Assembly (NCBI RefSeq): GCF_041080865.1
Contig: NZ_CP160906.1
Coordinates: forward strand, 3,061,629-3,125,628
From: Psychromonas sp. MME1
Lineage (GTDB): Bacteria > Pseudomonadota > Gammaproteobacteria > Enterobacterales > Psychromonadaceae
Length of the DNA: 64,000 bases
Direction of reading: 5' to 3'
A model generated the notes under the pieces. It was not told the DNA's origin. It saw only the letters and a list, made by a program, of their open reading frames with translations, and searched no databases. The translations under genes were made by a program, and so were the position numbers. Below are positions 28,979 to 41,696 of this stretch, in pieces; positions within the stretch are counted from its first letter, which is position 1, and each line of letters starts with the position of its first letter.

Positions 28979-29048
28979 ACTTTGACTTGTTTAAAAGCGT
29001 GCTCTACCTTTTAGTTATGCATCGATTTTGCATTGCTAGGAGGTAGTT
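28967..29048 (+). repeat. 82-bp RAYT leader repeat, copy 2
   Basis: Second copy, directly in front of the complete RAYT gene; offset 226 bp from copy 1. Confidence 0.8.
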
Positions 29049-30044
29049 ATGACCCAGTCGCGCCAATCGCAAATTTCCCTTATCGACACCCCTTATTATC
29101 ACTGTATTTCCCGTTGCGTTCGCCGCGCGTTTTTGTGTGGTGAAGATAAACTTACCGGGCAGAGTTTCAGTCACCGCCGGCAATGGCTGGCGGAACGTAT
29201 GCATTTTTTGACGGACGTGTTTAATATCAATATTTGCGCCTATGCGATTATGTCCAATCATTATCATTTAGTTTTACATGCCGATATTGATGAGAATCAA
29301 GCTCTTAGCGATGATGAAGTGTGCCTGCGCTGGTGTCAGCTATACCGAGCGCCACTATTGGTCGATAGGTGGATAAAACAGCAATTGAAGACACAGGCAG
29401 AAAAAGACGTTGCTTTGCAGATAATTAATAACTGGCGTATGCGATTAGTTGATATCTCTTGGTTTATGCGTTGCTTGAATGAGTTTATAGCGCGTAAAGC
29501 CAATAAAGAGGATAAATGTAAAGGTAGATTCTGGGAAGGACGTTTTAAATCACAAGCCCTATTAGATGAAGAAGCTTTGCTCGCGTGTATGGCTTATGTG
29601 GATTTAAATCCAGTGCGTGCCAAAATGGCTGATAGCGTGGAAGCGTCAGAATACACATCAGGTTATGAGCGTATTCATGGTGTTGCCAGTAATGGAGGCG
29701 TGAATGAAAATAATGTTGATAAAAAGCCGCTTTTCGGTTTTGTCGGTGATGAGCATCAGGCAAGCCCCAAAGGAATACCTTATTCCCTGATTGATTATCT
29801 TGAACTGCTAGACTGGACGGGGCGAATTCTCCGCGCAGATAAGCGTGGTGCTATTTATGCACAGCATCCGAGATTACTTAATATTCTTGGGCTGGAAGAT
29901 GCTGCTTGGCTTGAGCTTGCCAGTGGTTTCGGTAAAAATTATCAGGGGGCAGTAGGCTCATTAGACGAGTTGGCCTTATTTGCTGACCATACTGGCAAAT
30001 GTTGGATAGCCAAAAAAAATGCACTGCGCCGATGTTTGCATTAA
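29049..30044 (+). CDS. REP-associated tyrosine transposase (RAYT, Y1 family)
   Basis: 331 aa Y1/IS200-like HUH nuclease of the RAYT branch. The two-histidine motif is in MSNHYHLVLHAD, the probable catalytic tyrosine in CMAYVDLNPVRAKM, and CKGRFWEGRFKSQALLDE is the RAYT signature. RAYTs act on REP palindromes and are usually single-copy. Here related copies lie at 28823 (truncated), 43015 (broken) and 62951-63946 (complete). Strong AGGAGG ribosome site. No clear REP palindrome is seen next to it. Confidence 0.88.
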   Translation: MTQSRQSQISLIDTPYYHCISRCVRRAFLCGEDKLTGQSFSHRRQWLAERMHFLTDVFNINICAYAIMSNHYHLVLHADIDENQALSDDEVCLRWCQLYRAPLLVDRWIKQQLKTQAEKDVALQIINNWRMRLVDISWFMRCLNEFIARKANKEDKCKGRFWEGRFKSQALLDEEALLACMAYVDLNPVRAKMADSVEASEYTSGYERIHGVASNGGVNENNVDKKPLFGFVGDEHQASPKGIPYSLIDYLELLDWTGRILRADKRGAIYAQHPRLLNILGLEDAAWLELASGFGKNYQGAVGSLDELALFADHTGKCWIAKKNALRRCLH

Positions 30045-30604
30045 CAGCTCTGCTTTAATCAAGTAAGCACTTCAAAATCTACCTCATTAGCTGCAGCTAA
30101 GAGGATAACCTTCCTAAAATTTACCAAGTCCATCATCAATACGAACTATTCAGTAATTATGTCGCTATATACCGTTTTTTAATGATTGAGTCTTGGGGCA
30201 CAGTTTGTGGTTTTGCTCTTTCCTTCTCTTGTTGAGTGATTTGGATGTTTACTAGTTGCTTACACCGTACGCTGTGAGATATTAACATTTTGATATTAAA
30301 GGGTTTTGTACTTCCGCCATTCCTGGCTGAGGTTAAGTAAAAACAATTTCTATGCTATTCATGTGTTTAAATCAATAAGTTTAACTATAAATCAGCCCCT
30401 ATTGACTTTGTGTTACACGTCTCGCAAACAAAAATAAATGGTAGAAAAATAGTCCTACAAACAAAAATTAAAAATCAAAATATCTTTTTTTCAATAAGAT
30501 AGGCGTGTAAAATCTTTGGATTTTATAATGTTCATTTGTTGTCTGGGGCTAGGCCCCCTTTCTCTGTTTACAATACTTTTCAATTTAAAAATCAAGGATG
30601 ATGT
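30045..30604 (+). promoter_or_regulatory. 560-bp leader region of the YD-repeat gene
   Basis: No gene found. TATAAT at 30524-30529 may be the -10 box of the downstream gene, with a poor -35. A hairpin GGGGC-TAG-GCCCC (30545-30557) followed by CTTTCTCTGTTT lies in the presumed 5' leader and could stop or slow transcription. Confidence 0.35.
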
Positions 30605-31971
30605 ATGACTGCATTAATTGTTAATGAAGGCTTAGGTTTGTTCAACCCCTCTTATGTTGGCGGGCAAGCAAGCATTGGCCAAGGCGATATAAAAAATTAT
30701 GTTAATGCAGCGACAGGTAACTTGGTTCTTAATGACCGTGATGAAATATTGGTCGGGCGTGGCGTCGATATTGTTGCTGAGCAAACCTACAACAGTCTAG
30801 GTGAGTGGAACGATAGCGACCAAAATGGCTGGCGTTTCGGTTTTGAGCGCACGGTTAAATTAGTCGGCTCACTTAATAGCAGCGGAAGCAGTATTATCCG
30901 TACGCTTGGAGATGGTCATGAAGTGACCTATGCCTATATCGGCAGCGGTCAATATGAAAGCCGTAATGGTGAAGGCAATTTTGACCGCATCTGGAAATCG
31001 GGCGCGAATTATATCTGGAAAAATCAAAGCTCTGGCGCATCCGATACATACAATAGTGCTGGTTATCTCATTAGTTCGGCGGATAAAGACGGCAACACCC
31101 GTAGTTACAGTTATAGCGGAATCAAGCTCACTGAAATCAAATTTGGCAATAACGAAAAGATGTTGTTTGATTACCATAGCAGTGGTTATGGTAGTGGTAA
31201 ATTAGCAAGTTTAAAAACCTATGCCAATGGCGTGACCTCAACTGAGGTTTATTATAATTACGATAGTAGTCATCGTTTGTATCAGGTTAAAAGTGATTTA
31301 AGCTCAGATGATAACAGCATTAGTGATGGGCACGTTTACACCTCAACGTATCTTTATGATGGTGCCAGCCTCCGAGTGCGCGAAATTAGCCAAAGTGATG
31401 GTAGTAAAGTCAGTTTTACTTACCTGTATCATGATGGCAAATACAAGGTCCACACTGTTACCGATGGCACCGGGCATAAGCAGACTTACAGCTATGGCAG
31501 CAGTTACACCAGTGTCAGTGATGATTTGGGTAACAGTTGGCGTTATGATTTTGATAGTGAAAAACGGCTAGTAAAAACGACCAGTCCCAATGCAGACGGG
31601 CAAGTGATGGTCACGCAGTTTCAGTATGATGCGAATGACAACATTATTAAATCCATTGATGCAAATGGTAAGACCACCAGTTTCACTTACGATGGAGTGG
31701 GTAATAAAACCAGCCAAATCGATCCGCTTGGCCATAAAACCGAGTGGCGCTATGTGGGTAAAAAGCTTGTCAGTGAAACGCATTATATTAATGCGAGCAC
31801 TCCTGCTACTAACCGTTTCGTCTATGATGGAGTCGGGCATTTACGTTTTACTATTAGCGCCGAAGGGCGGGTCAGCGAGCAACGTTATAACAGTGTTGGT
31901 CAGCGTGTAGCTGCAATAACTTATAACGGCGGCCAATATCCGGCAGGTAGCTTAGCGGTGACTACGCAGTT
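30605..31971 (+). pseudogene. YD-repeat (RHS-like) toxin, 5' part, cut by an IS
   Basis: First about 456 codons of a giant RHS-like protein. No signal peptide; the N-terminus has the GDIKNYVNAATGNLVLNDRD and RGVDIVAEQTYNSLGEWN pattern seen before YD shells, then the first YD repeats (YDANDNIIKSIDANGKTTSF, YDGVGNKTSQIDPLGH). The native frame stops at VTTQ-L when it enters the IS at 31972; the artefact frame ends at 31981. Excising the IS and one copy of the GTT duplication joins it in frame to 33821 onward, giving VTTQLSEGQLNSW and 3071 codons in all. Such YD proteins form a hollow shell around a C-terminal toxin. Confidence 0.85.
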
Positions 31972-33817
31972 GAGGCTGTAGAATTTCTCCAAAAAGACCG
32001 TTTTTACGTTGTTTTTCATTTAATGAAAATTGTATAAAAAATGTACTTGCATGCGCTGATCGGCTGTGATCTAATAGTTATTATTCGCTCAGAGTGAAAC
32101 GTCATGGCTAATTACAAACCAGACCTATCTTGTCAAAGTAAATTCATCCCGATTGACTTTGCACAGCAAATTCTCCCCGGTACATTTGAGTACGCACTTT
32201 CCCATATCGTTGATAAGCACCTTGATTTAAGCACCTTTGATGATTGGTACAATAATGACAATGGCGGTGCAGCTGCTTATCCACCTTCTGTTATGCTAAA
32301 AATCATCTTGTTCGGTTACTCTCGTGGCCTTGTTAGTAGTCGCCGTATCGCAGACGCGTGTGAGCGTAATATCACCTTCATGAGTTTATCGGGTGATGTA
32401 CAGCCACATTACACGTCAATCGCCAACTTTATCTCCAAAATGAAAGATAAAATCGAGCCGCTTTTTACCCAAGTCTTAATGATATGCGATAAAGAAGGGT
32501 TGATAGGTCGTCACATGTTTGCGATTGATGGTTGCAAGATAAGCAGCAATGCGAGTAAAGAGTGGAGTGGTACATTTGCAGAGCTTGAACGCAAACAACG
32601 CAAGTTGCAACGTGCTAGCCAACGCATTATTGCAAGACATCAGGCACAAGACGGTCTTAATGAAGATGAACGCCAACATGACCTAAAACAGAAACAAAAA
32701 TTAGATGAAAGTGCCAATAAAATTAGTGCGTTCCTTGCGAGTAATAAAGAGAAAATAGGTAGTCGAAATAAACCAGTAAAAAGCAATATCACCGACCCAG
32801 ATAGCGCCAAGATGACCACCAGTAAAGGGACGATTCAAGGTTATAACGGTATTGCTATCAATGATGATAAACACCAAATCATAGTGCAAGCGCAGGCATG
32901 GGGCTCGGTAGGTGAGCAGCAGACATTGAAGCCCGCGGTTAAGCAGTTGCAAGAACAACTTACGAAGCTAGGTACACCCGATACCTTTAAAGATGCCAAG
33001 TTCAGTGCTGACAGTGGTTTCCACAGTGAAGTGAACCTTGAGTTCATGGCCACGACAGGGTTAGATACTTATATAGCAGATACCGCATTTAGAAGCCGCA
33101 ATCCTTTATTCCAAACCAGTCAAACCTATCAAACAGAACAAGAAAAACGGCGATTAAAACGCAGTAAAGGCAGAGCGCGACTATTTACTAGTCACGATTT
33201 TTACTTTGATGAAACGGTCTCAAGTTGCCGCTGCCCAGCAGGTAATGAAATGTGGTTAAGTGTTAAAAATGTTGAAACGGCAGGTCGGCAATACGTTCGT
33301 TTCTCAGGTTATTTAAAGGATTGCCGGGCCTGCGTACTACAAAAGCAATGCATGCGCAACGCGCCGACTAAACAAGGCAGACAAGTCCAGTTTGAAATCA
33401 ATAAAAGCACCAAACCTATATCTTATAGCGATAAAATGCGGGTGAAAATAGACAGTAGCCCCGGACGGCGACAATACAGTAAACGGTTAGGTGCAATAGA
33501 GCCGGTATTTGGCAATATTACGGTCAATAAAGGGATGAATAAATTCACGCTGCGCGGGCAAGAGAAAGTGAATGCGCAATGGCAGATGTACTGTTTAGTG
33601 CATAATATTGAGAAGTTAAAAAACAGCCTGCATTAACCCAAGGGCGATGCCTTAACATCGAATACCCCCGCCTAATTAAGCCAATTCAGCGATATATCAC
33701 TCAATTTAATCAGTCAGTTATTAAAAACAGAATATTTAATTGAATATCAATAAATTATGAATTATTGTGTTTTTTATTTAAAATAATCAGGCTGAAAATG
33801 AGAAATTCTACAGCCTC
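31972..33817 (+). mobile_element. IS1182-family-like insertion sequence
   Basis: 1846 bp with perfect 18-bp inverted ends (GAGGCTGTAGAATTTCTC and its complement), flanked by the 3-bp direct repeat GTT. Contains one intact transposase gene. Inserted in sense orientation in the YD-repeat gene. Confidence 0.92.
32104..33636 (+). CDS. IS1182-family-like DDE transposase
   Basis: 510 aa. Catalytic residues are likely in FAIDGCKISSNAS (D), SADSGFHSEVNLEF (D) and the C-terminal FGNITVNKGMNKFTLRG region (E). A cysteine cluster CRCPAGNE...CRACVLQKQC typical of this family precedes the last part. It is intact, so the element may still move. Confidence 0.88.
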   Translation: MANYKPDLSCQSKFIPIDFAQQILPGTFEYALSHIVDKHLDLSTFDDWYNNDNGGAAAYPPSVMLKIILFGYSRGLVSSRRIADACERNITFMSLSGDVQPHYTSIANFISKMKDKIEPLFTQVLMICDKEGLIGRHMFAIDGCKISSNASKEWSGTFAELERKQRKLQRASQRIIARHQAQDGLNEDERQHDLKQKQKLDESANKISAFLASNKEKIGSRNKPVKSNITDPDSAKMTTSKGTIQGYNGIAINDDKHQIIVQAQAWGSVGEQQTLKPAVKQLQEQLTKLGTPDTFKDAKFSADSGFHSEVNLEFMATTGLDTYIADTAFRSRNPLFQTSQTYQTEQEKRRLKRSKGRARLFTSHDFYFDETVSSCRCPAGNEMWLSVKNVETAGRQYVRFSGYLKDCRACVLQKQCMRNAPTKQGRQVQFEINKSTKPISYSDKMRVKIDSSPGRRQYSKRLGAIEPVFGNITVNKGMNKFTLRGQEKVNAQWQMYCLVHNIEKLKNSLH

Positions 33818-36800
33818 GTTATCTGAAGGTCAGCTTAATAGTTGGGTTGCCAGCCAAAATAAAATCCTGACCAGTCGCAGCGATTATGAATATGATGGTC
33901 GTGACCAATTAGTAAAGAGCAAAAATTTCAGTGCAGTCAATAGCAGTGGTGTCGGCATCATCAACAGCGCAATGGAAGAGAGTCGTTTTGCTTATGATGA
34001 GCATGGTAAGCTGCGTCAATCTATTACCGTCAAAGGCAACGCAACTTATATAACCAGTTATGCTTATGATGGCATGGGGCGTTTGCTTGCAACCACCAAT
34101 CCTAAAACACAGGCCGTTTTTAGCAGTTATGCAGGCAATAAAATCACCACCACCTCTGCCGAAGGTAAGGTTAGTATACAAACCTTTGATGCTGCAGGTA
34201 AGTTAAGCAGCAGCACTGTGACAGGCGCTGGTAGCACTGCTACCAGTAAGTATGTATATGACAGCGCGGGGCGATTAAGTATGACTGAAAATGCGCTAGG
34301 GCAACGCAGTTATACATTTTATGATGCCGCGGGTCGGGTGAGTGGCAGTGTCGACGGCACAGGTGCGGTCACCGAAAACATATACAGTAAAACAGGGCAG
34401 TTAACGAAAACGCTTGCTTATGCGAATTTGGTCAATACATCGGGTTGGTTTAATGGCAGCGTGGTGGTTAAAGCCTCACTCGCACAAATTCGCCCTGCGC
34501 TGCATGGTAACGACAGAACAACACAATTTAATTATGATGATAGCGGTCGTTTGACCAGCTCTGTTGATGCATTGGGCATAGCTGCAATGACCAATTATGA
34601 CGATGCATCACGGGTTACCGCACAAACTCAAGCCGGGGTAATTACGTGTTTCTTCTATGATAAAGATGGTTTGAAAACGGGTGTATTAGACGGTGAAAAC
34701 AACCTAACTAAATTCACCTATAACGCCCAAGGGCAGTTGGTTGAGACCATTCGTTACTATAACAAAGGTGATACCAGCGGCACAGCAACGGCTAATACAA
34801 AAGACCAGCATAGCTACAACTACTATGATGGTGCTGGGCACTTGGTGGCAACGGTTGACCCAGAGGGTTATTTAACGGAATTTGTATTTGATAATAACAA
34901 TAATAAAAAACGAGAAATCAATTATAAAACCCCAGCAACGGGTATCAATAGCGGTACCACGCTAACAACTTTACGCACCAAAGGGGCTGTTGTTGTCTCT
35001 TACTCTGAACATTATTACAACAACCTTGGTCAGTTAGAAAAAACCATTAACGGCGAGGGCGTCAGTACAACTTATAGTTACAATAAAGATGGTCACCTCA
35101 CTCAAGAAGTCAGTGGCTTAGTCGGCAGTGACACTAGCCACAGCCATACCATTAACTATGCGGTCAATCAATTAGGGCAAGTCACTCAAGTTTCGGGTGA
35201 TACCAGCACAGCGAACTATACCTATGACTTGCTGGGCAGAAAATATTCCGATTCATTAAATCATATTACCTCTCAAAGCTATGATGCAGTGGGACGTGCA
35301 ACAACCAGCGCCAATACGTTATATCAAACCATGAGCAATAATTACGATGCTTTTGGTAATGTCACCAGTGTTGTTGACGGCGCTCGTGTGGTGAATTTTT
35401 TAGCCGATAAAAATGGGCAAACACGTTATACACTCGATGCACTGGGTTATATTACAGAATTTAAATATGATGCAGCGGGGCATAAAACAGATGCAATCAC
35501 CTATGCGCGCCAATTCCCCGTAGACAGTTTTACTTCAATTAGCAGTGTGAGTAGTTGGTTGGGCGCGGTACGGGCAGAAGACCGCCATACCCAATACGTA
35601 TATAATAAAATTGGCCAGCTAACCAGCACCACGGATGCTGAAGGTAAAATAGAAATCTATGCTTACGATGCGTTAGGTAATAAAACCAGTTTCACAGACA
35701 AACGCGGTAATGTTTGGCAATACAGTTACGATAAAAATAGGCGCTTGCTGGAAGAAATAAGTCCTCAGGTAGGCGCTTATGTTGACTCTTTGGGATCACC
35801 CAGTAGTAATGGTAGCTACAAAACAGGCTCTGTGGTCACTAAATTTGCTTATAACCATCAGGGCGCGGTGACGGCGCGCACAGAGCTATTTAGAGATACC
35901 GCTAACGCCGAGCATGACGTCTTAACGACCTACTTTAGCTACGATATTATGGGGCGTCAGGTAAAAACTACCTTGCCAGGTTATTATCATGCTTCTACCG
36001 GGCTGGTAAACGGCAGCTCAGCAGGCGGCACTCAAACCACCAGTCAAACTATTTATAATGCCAGAGGGCAAGCGGTTGTCGGTATCGATGAGGCCGGTAA
36101 TTCTAGCCATAAAGTTTATAATAAACAGGGGCAGTTGCGCTTCGAACTCGATAGCGAACGTTATGTAACTGAATATCAGTATGATGCCAAGGGCAATCAG
36201 ATAAAAACGACCCGTTATAACAATCGCTTTAATATCAGTGGGTATGAAAACACAGAGCTGAGCGAAGCCGTTGTTATCAGCCGCTTAAGTAAAAATAGTA
36301 GTTTAGATCGCAGTATTACTAAAACTTATGATGAACTTGGGCGGGTCAGCAGCGTTAAACAAGATGCCATTAGCATATTTGACCCAATTCATTGGCGGTG
36401 GGATAGCCTAAGCCCTGAAACTCAATATGAATACAATCGGTTTGGCGAGGTGATAAAAGAGCATGTTAAAATCAATAGCCTTGATTGGGCTGATACCTAC
36501 CACTTTTATAATAGTAATGGCCAAAAAACAGCAACGGTGGATGCAGGGCTGTATTTAACCACCTTTGCTTATAACAGCTTTGGCCTGCTTGAGACGCAAA
36601 CTGAATATGCAGGAACAGTGAGCAGTATATCAACCTCAAGCTACGGCTCCCCCGCAGCAGGCAGTGCCACTATTGGTTATAATCGTATCACTACTTTTAG
36701 CTATGATGAGCTGGGCCGCAAAATATCAGAAAACCATTCCGGTCGTGTAACTCGCTTTGAATATGATGCCAAAGGTAATATTACCGCAACTGTGAATGCG

Positions 36801-39800
36801 GCAGGAGGTCGTGAAGAGAGTGAGTTTGATGGGTTAGATAGAGTGACGCGCGCATCTGGCGTCAGCCATCAAGTATTTAATGGCGGCGATCTATTTAACG
36901 GAGCTGCTAAGTATGATCGACAAGTCACCGACTTTAGTTATGACAGTCATGGTAATTTGAAAAAACAAAGCAATGTCTCGCTGAGTGGCCGAGAGGGTAA
37001 CGTGGTTACGGATAATTATTATGATTATCGTAGTCGTAAAATTGGCATACGCAATGCGAATGGCAGTTTAGTCGAGATGGCATATAACCAAAAAGGGCAG
37101 GTGACTAAAGAGTCACGTCAAATATATAGTGGCTATAACTACTGGTCAAGTCTCTCTTTAACCAGCACTAAAACCTACACTTATGACAAAGTGGGGCAAT
37201 TAGTATTATCAACCCACAATGGTCAAAGTGGTTATAGTGATGACAAGTACGAACGCGCTGCTTACAATGCCTTTGGTGAGGTGACAGAAAAAGGCAGTTA
37301 TAACAGCAGTGCAAATACCGGCTGGCAGTTCACCTACAGTTATGATAAAGCAGGTAATCTAACTCGTGCTAAAGGTGCGGACAGTGTTTACACCTCCAAC
37401 TATTACGATCTGCATGGTAGCCTTACTTATTCTAACAAAGGCGGACGTCAAACCTTTAATTACATGGATAAACTTGGGCATATTACTCGCCAGCAGCAGC
37501 CCAGGATAAACGGCGCCGTTCCCAATATCTACCAAACAAGCGATCGCTGGGGTAATGTTATTACCAGTAAAGATGCGCGTGGTTACTCGACTTATATGCG
37601 TTTTGACAAGTTTGATAAAATGACCCGTCAACAGTTGCCATCCACCACGGTGATGCGCAGTAATGGCTCGACTTACAGCCTTGCGCCAATCACCACTTAT
37701 CAATACGACAGCTTAGGTAATTTAACAAACATAAGCGATGCTGGCGGTCACACGCAACAATGGTCTTACGACAGTGCAGGGTTAATGCAATGGTCTAAAG
37801 ATCAAATAAATCGTTATACCTATTACCGTTATGATGCTTTTGGACAGCAAATAGGTAAAAAAGATGCCCTTGGGCGTGTTACTAAAACGACGTTTGATAA
37901 TTTAGGACAAGTAACGCGACAGGGGTATATTAACAGCGCGGGCAGTTACAGCTGGGGCAGTAAATCCTATCAATATAATGCGTTGGGACAACGCATAGCC
38001 GATATCACCCTAAGTGGTACCAGTACAGCCGAAGCGGCAGGTTATGCGCTTTATAGCCAATATGATGCGCGAGGCAATGTTATCCGCACTCGCGACTTGG
38101 CTGGACGGGAAACCAGCAGTCATTATGATCATCAAGACAGAAAAATCTATAGTTATCGCGCTCACACGGGGGCGGTTGCTCAAATCTGGAGTTACGATGC
38201 TTACCACCTGAAAACCCACTCAGATATGGCGGGCGTGGTAACCAGCTACAGTTACAATGGCCTTGGGCAACTGAGCAATGAGAGTAAAGGTGGTATCAAT
38301 AACAGTTACAGCTACTGGGAAAATGGCTGGTTAAGAAAAATCACCACCACAGGTATAGACAGTGGCTTTACCCAGTTAGCCACTGATATGGCCAGCTGGC
38401 AGTTTGCTAAGCTGGGCTCAACGCATCGCATAAGCAGTGCTTTTAGTGTCTCCAATCTGAGTCGTACTGAAAGCACTGAATATTATTATGATCTTAACGG
38501 TAATCGTAGCCAAGAGATAAGCAGCAGCGAACGCAGTTTCTCTATGAGTGCCGCAAAGGAGGTATATGTTACCTCGCAATATGGCTCCTCTTCTTGGCAA
38601 TCTGATGGCGTTTTTCAGTCTGGGCTGAGTTACCATTATGCGCGAACGGTTAATAATAGTTACGATGCTCAGGGGCGTTTAACTCAGGTTACCTCTCCTC
38701 AAAGTATCTTTACACCCAAAGCATTGCTTGTGGCAGCGTCGGTAGCTTATGGCAGCTCTGTTCCGGAGCAATCTGTCAATGAAACATCTGGTTTAAAATC
38801 ATTGGCTTATCATTATGATGAGCTGGGTAATCGTCGCCATATTAAGTCTGAAGTGTATAAGCTGGGCTCCAGCGGCATCGTTGAAACGAAAGATTTGTAT
38901 TACACCTATGATTCGGCTAATCGCATGTTAATCAGCCAGGGGCGATTATATAATGGCACAATAGATATCGCTCAAGAAGGCGCGCATCAGATTTTGTATG
39001 ATAATGCCGACCGGCGCATTCAAGATAGTTGGAAGGATGGTGACAAGTACCGCCATGAAACCTACAGTTATCAATATGATTCAGCGCGTGTGTTGGTGAC
39101 TAAAGCAGTAGAAAATAGCAGTGAAACGAGTTTCAGCGGTTTGGCTGATCTCAGCAGCCGAGCTTATGATAGCCTTGGCAATTTAACCAGTGAAACACGT
39201 TATAACGACTATAACGATAAAAATAAGGGGGCGCGTGGGAGTTACCTTTCTAGCATGACCAATAGTTATGTTGGCTCTGAGCTTAGAAGTCAAACTAATT
39301 ATGCGCGCAAAGATAATTTCACCACAACCAGCAGCACGTATGGTGGCACCTCCGTCACTTATAGTGGTTACTCTCAAGTCAAACAGGCGGCATTAAACTA
39401 CACCTATGACAGTGCTGGGTTACAAAAAGGTAATACATTAACCGCTTATAAAGACACTGGCGCCACGTTGTACACAGATACTTATAGCATGGTGTACCAG
39501 TTAGGCAACAGTGCCCAGTTACTGGAAAACAATGTGAGCACGGCGCGAGATGGTTGGCGCTCGAGTAGTATTAAACAATATTATGATGCGCGTGGCGAAC
39601 TGCTTTATGTGCGCGGCAGTAATAAAGGTGCAAAAGGTCACGACCGTTATATTGTTAATAACCGGGAAGGGCAAATATTATCCCGCCGAGACGGGGCTAA
39701 AATCCAAGATTATTATTACGCCAATGGCAATATGCTGGGAGAGACGGGCGACCTATCAGATACCAATTTTGATGCGAATTATAACAGTGTTGCCGATATG

Positions 39801-41669
39801 CAATCATCTGCGAGTACCTACACGGTACAAGGTGGAGACAGTTTAAAAAGTATCGCTCAACGTCTATGGGGCGATGCGAGTCTTTGGTATATGCTGGCAG
39901 ACGCCAACGGCATAAGTGATGACGGTGCGTTAGCGGCAGGGCGCACATTAACCGTGCCGACAGTAAACAGCAATGTGCATAACAACGCCAGCACCTTTAA
40001 ACCCTATAATGCCGCTGCGATTATAGGCGATACCACGCCCGAGGCGATAGCGCCGCCGTCCCCTTCTGGATGTGGTATGGTTGGTATGATCATAATGATT
40101 GTGGTGGCTATTGTGGTCACTATTTATACTGCGGGAGCGGCAACTGGCCTTGTAGCGACTGCGCTTAATAGTGCAGGTGTTGCCACCGGTGCGTCAACGG
40201 TTGGTGGTGCTGTGGCTGGCGCTATTGGTGGTGCTGTTGGTGGCGCTGCCGGCTCAATTGCCAGTCAGGCGGTGGGCAATATAACCGGTAATGTCGATGG
40301 TTTTGACTGGAAGCAGGTTGCACAAGGGGCTGCATTAGGGGCTGTCGCAGGAGGCATTAATGGTGGTCTCAATGGTGTTGATGCAAATGGAATTATGCAG
40401 CCAAAGACTAATCCTGATATAGGAACTATAGCCTTGAAGAGTGTGGGACGTACTGCGGGTAACTATCTGGTCAATAAGGCGATGAATAATGAGTCATTTA
40501 GCTGGCGTTCAATGGCAGCTGGAGTTGCGGGAGGGATGGCTAGTGAGAGTGGCTTGACCAATGTGAGTAATAGCAATATTTTCGTTAACAGTATCGCAGG
40601 CAGTACGGCCAGCATGTTAATTCGTCAGGGCTTTGGTGTGCAGGGGGAGTTTAACGCAGAGATGTTTGTGGCCGATGCGTTTGCCAATGCCTTGGGGAGT
40701 ACCATGGCGGCGGGGATGAAATCTCGGGTGCAGGGGGGGGGGAGTAAGAATACCGCTGAGAAGAGCGCTGCAATAATCCAGAAAGAAGTTGGCCAATTAA
40801 AGGGTGAATATTTAGAGGTTTATAATCAGGCGATAGCAGCAAATGATTATGGGAAATCAGTCAGTCAAGCACAGGCGCTTGAATTAACATATATGGTAGA
40901 TGTGAGGAAAAAGGTGGATATTATAACTACCCAACTTGATGAATTTTCTGATGTAACCAGTTCTGAATACGCTGCACTGCTTGCCGAACGTAATCTAGGA
41001 GTTGCCGCGCTGGTGGCAACTGATGTGTATTTTGATAAATCAATTAATCTATTACTACCTGCAAGTATTAAAGCATTAACCACTGATAGCCAACTTAACC
41101 TATTTGGCATAAAATCTAACCAGTTAAATACGAGTTCAGGTTACTATGCACGCGTCTATTCGGACGACTTTGCAAAGTCGCCTATTCTCGTTAATCGTGG
41201 CACTGAAATGGGATCTATCAGGGATTGGGCAACAAATGTCGGACAAGCAATGGGTTTTGAGGTTGATCAATATCAGGAAGCAATAGCGGTAGCGAAAACA
41301 ATTTCTGGCACAACTGAAGGGGAAAATGTTAGATTTGTTGGTCATTCTTTAGGCGGTGGCTTGGCTTCAGCACAATCCATGGTAACTGGTCATTCTGCAA
41401 TTACCTTTAATTCAGCAGGACTCAACCTGAAAACAGTTCAAGATTATGGGGTTAAATCGTTTGATAATGCATCAACACAGATTGAGTCATATGCATTAAA
41501 TGGGGAAGTATTAACTTGGGTACAAGAATCAAGCTGGTTATCAGGTGTTGCACCAGATGCTATCGGGCACCGAAATCCTTTGTCGGTGCAGAATTTTAGT
41601 CATCAATCATCGCCATCAATGATCGATAAGCATGGCATGACTTATTTTGCTCAGGCCATGGGCTTTTAA
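33818..41669 (+). pseudogene. YD-repeat/LysM/lipase toxin, 3' part
   Basis: About 2616 codons continuing the shell: dozens of YD repeats to about 39790, a LysM-like segment starting near 39818 (YTVQGGDSLKSIAQRLWGD), a glycine/alanine-rich hydrophobic stretch (about 40070-40400), and a C-terminal lipase class 3-like domain. There the nucleophile elbow GHSLGGG is at 41341, and a histidine in DKHGMTYF is near the end. The usual acid position reads NGEVLTW, Glu instead of Asp. The DPxGL autoprotease signature of classic RHS proteins was not found. A G10 tract lies just before the toxin part. A frame is open back to 33765, but its first codons are IS sequence. Inferred role: contact-dependent or type VI-type phospholipase weapon. 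Confidence 0.85.
40733..40742 (+). repeat. G10 homopolymer in toxin gene
   Basis: Ten consecutive G coding for GGG within QGGGSK, between the hydrophobic stretch and the lipase domain. A length change of one base would remove the toxin domain. Confidence 0.75.
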
Positions 41670-41696
41670 CTAAAAGTAATTATAGTGAGAGAAAAT

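Noticed and set aside
33765..33817. Apparent N-terminus MCFLFKIIRLKMRN of the large YD-repeat frame
   Set aside because: These codons are IS sequence including its right inverted end; the true protein continues from 30605-31971.
40651..40842. Long minus-strand frames across the YD gene
   Set aside because: Shadows caused by codon bias of the repeat protein; no ribosome sites or family similarity.
30605..41669. CRISPR-like or tandem DNA repeats in the YD gene
   Set aside because: The periodicity is at protein level (YD repeats), with irregular spacing and no identical repeats.
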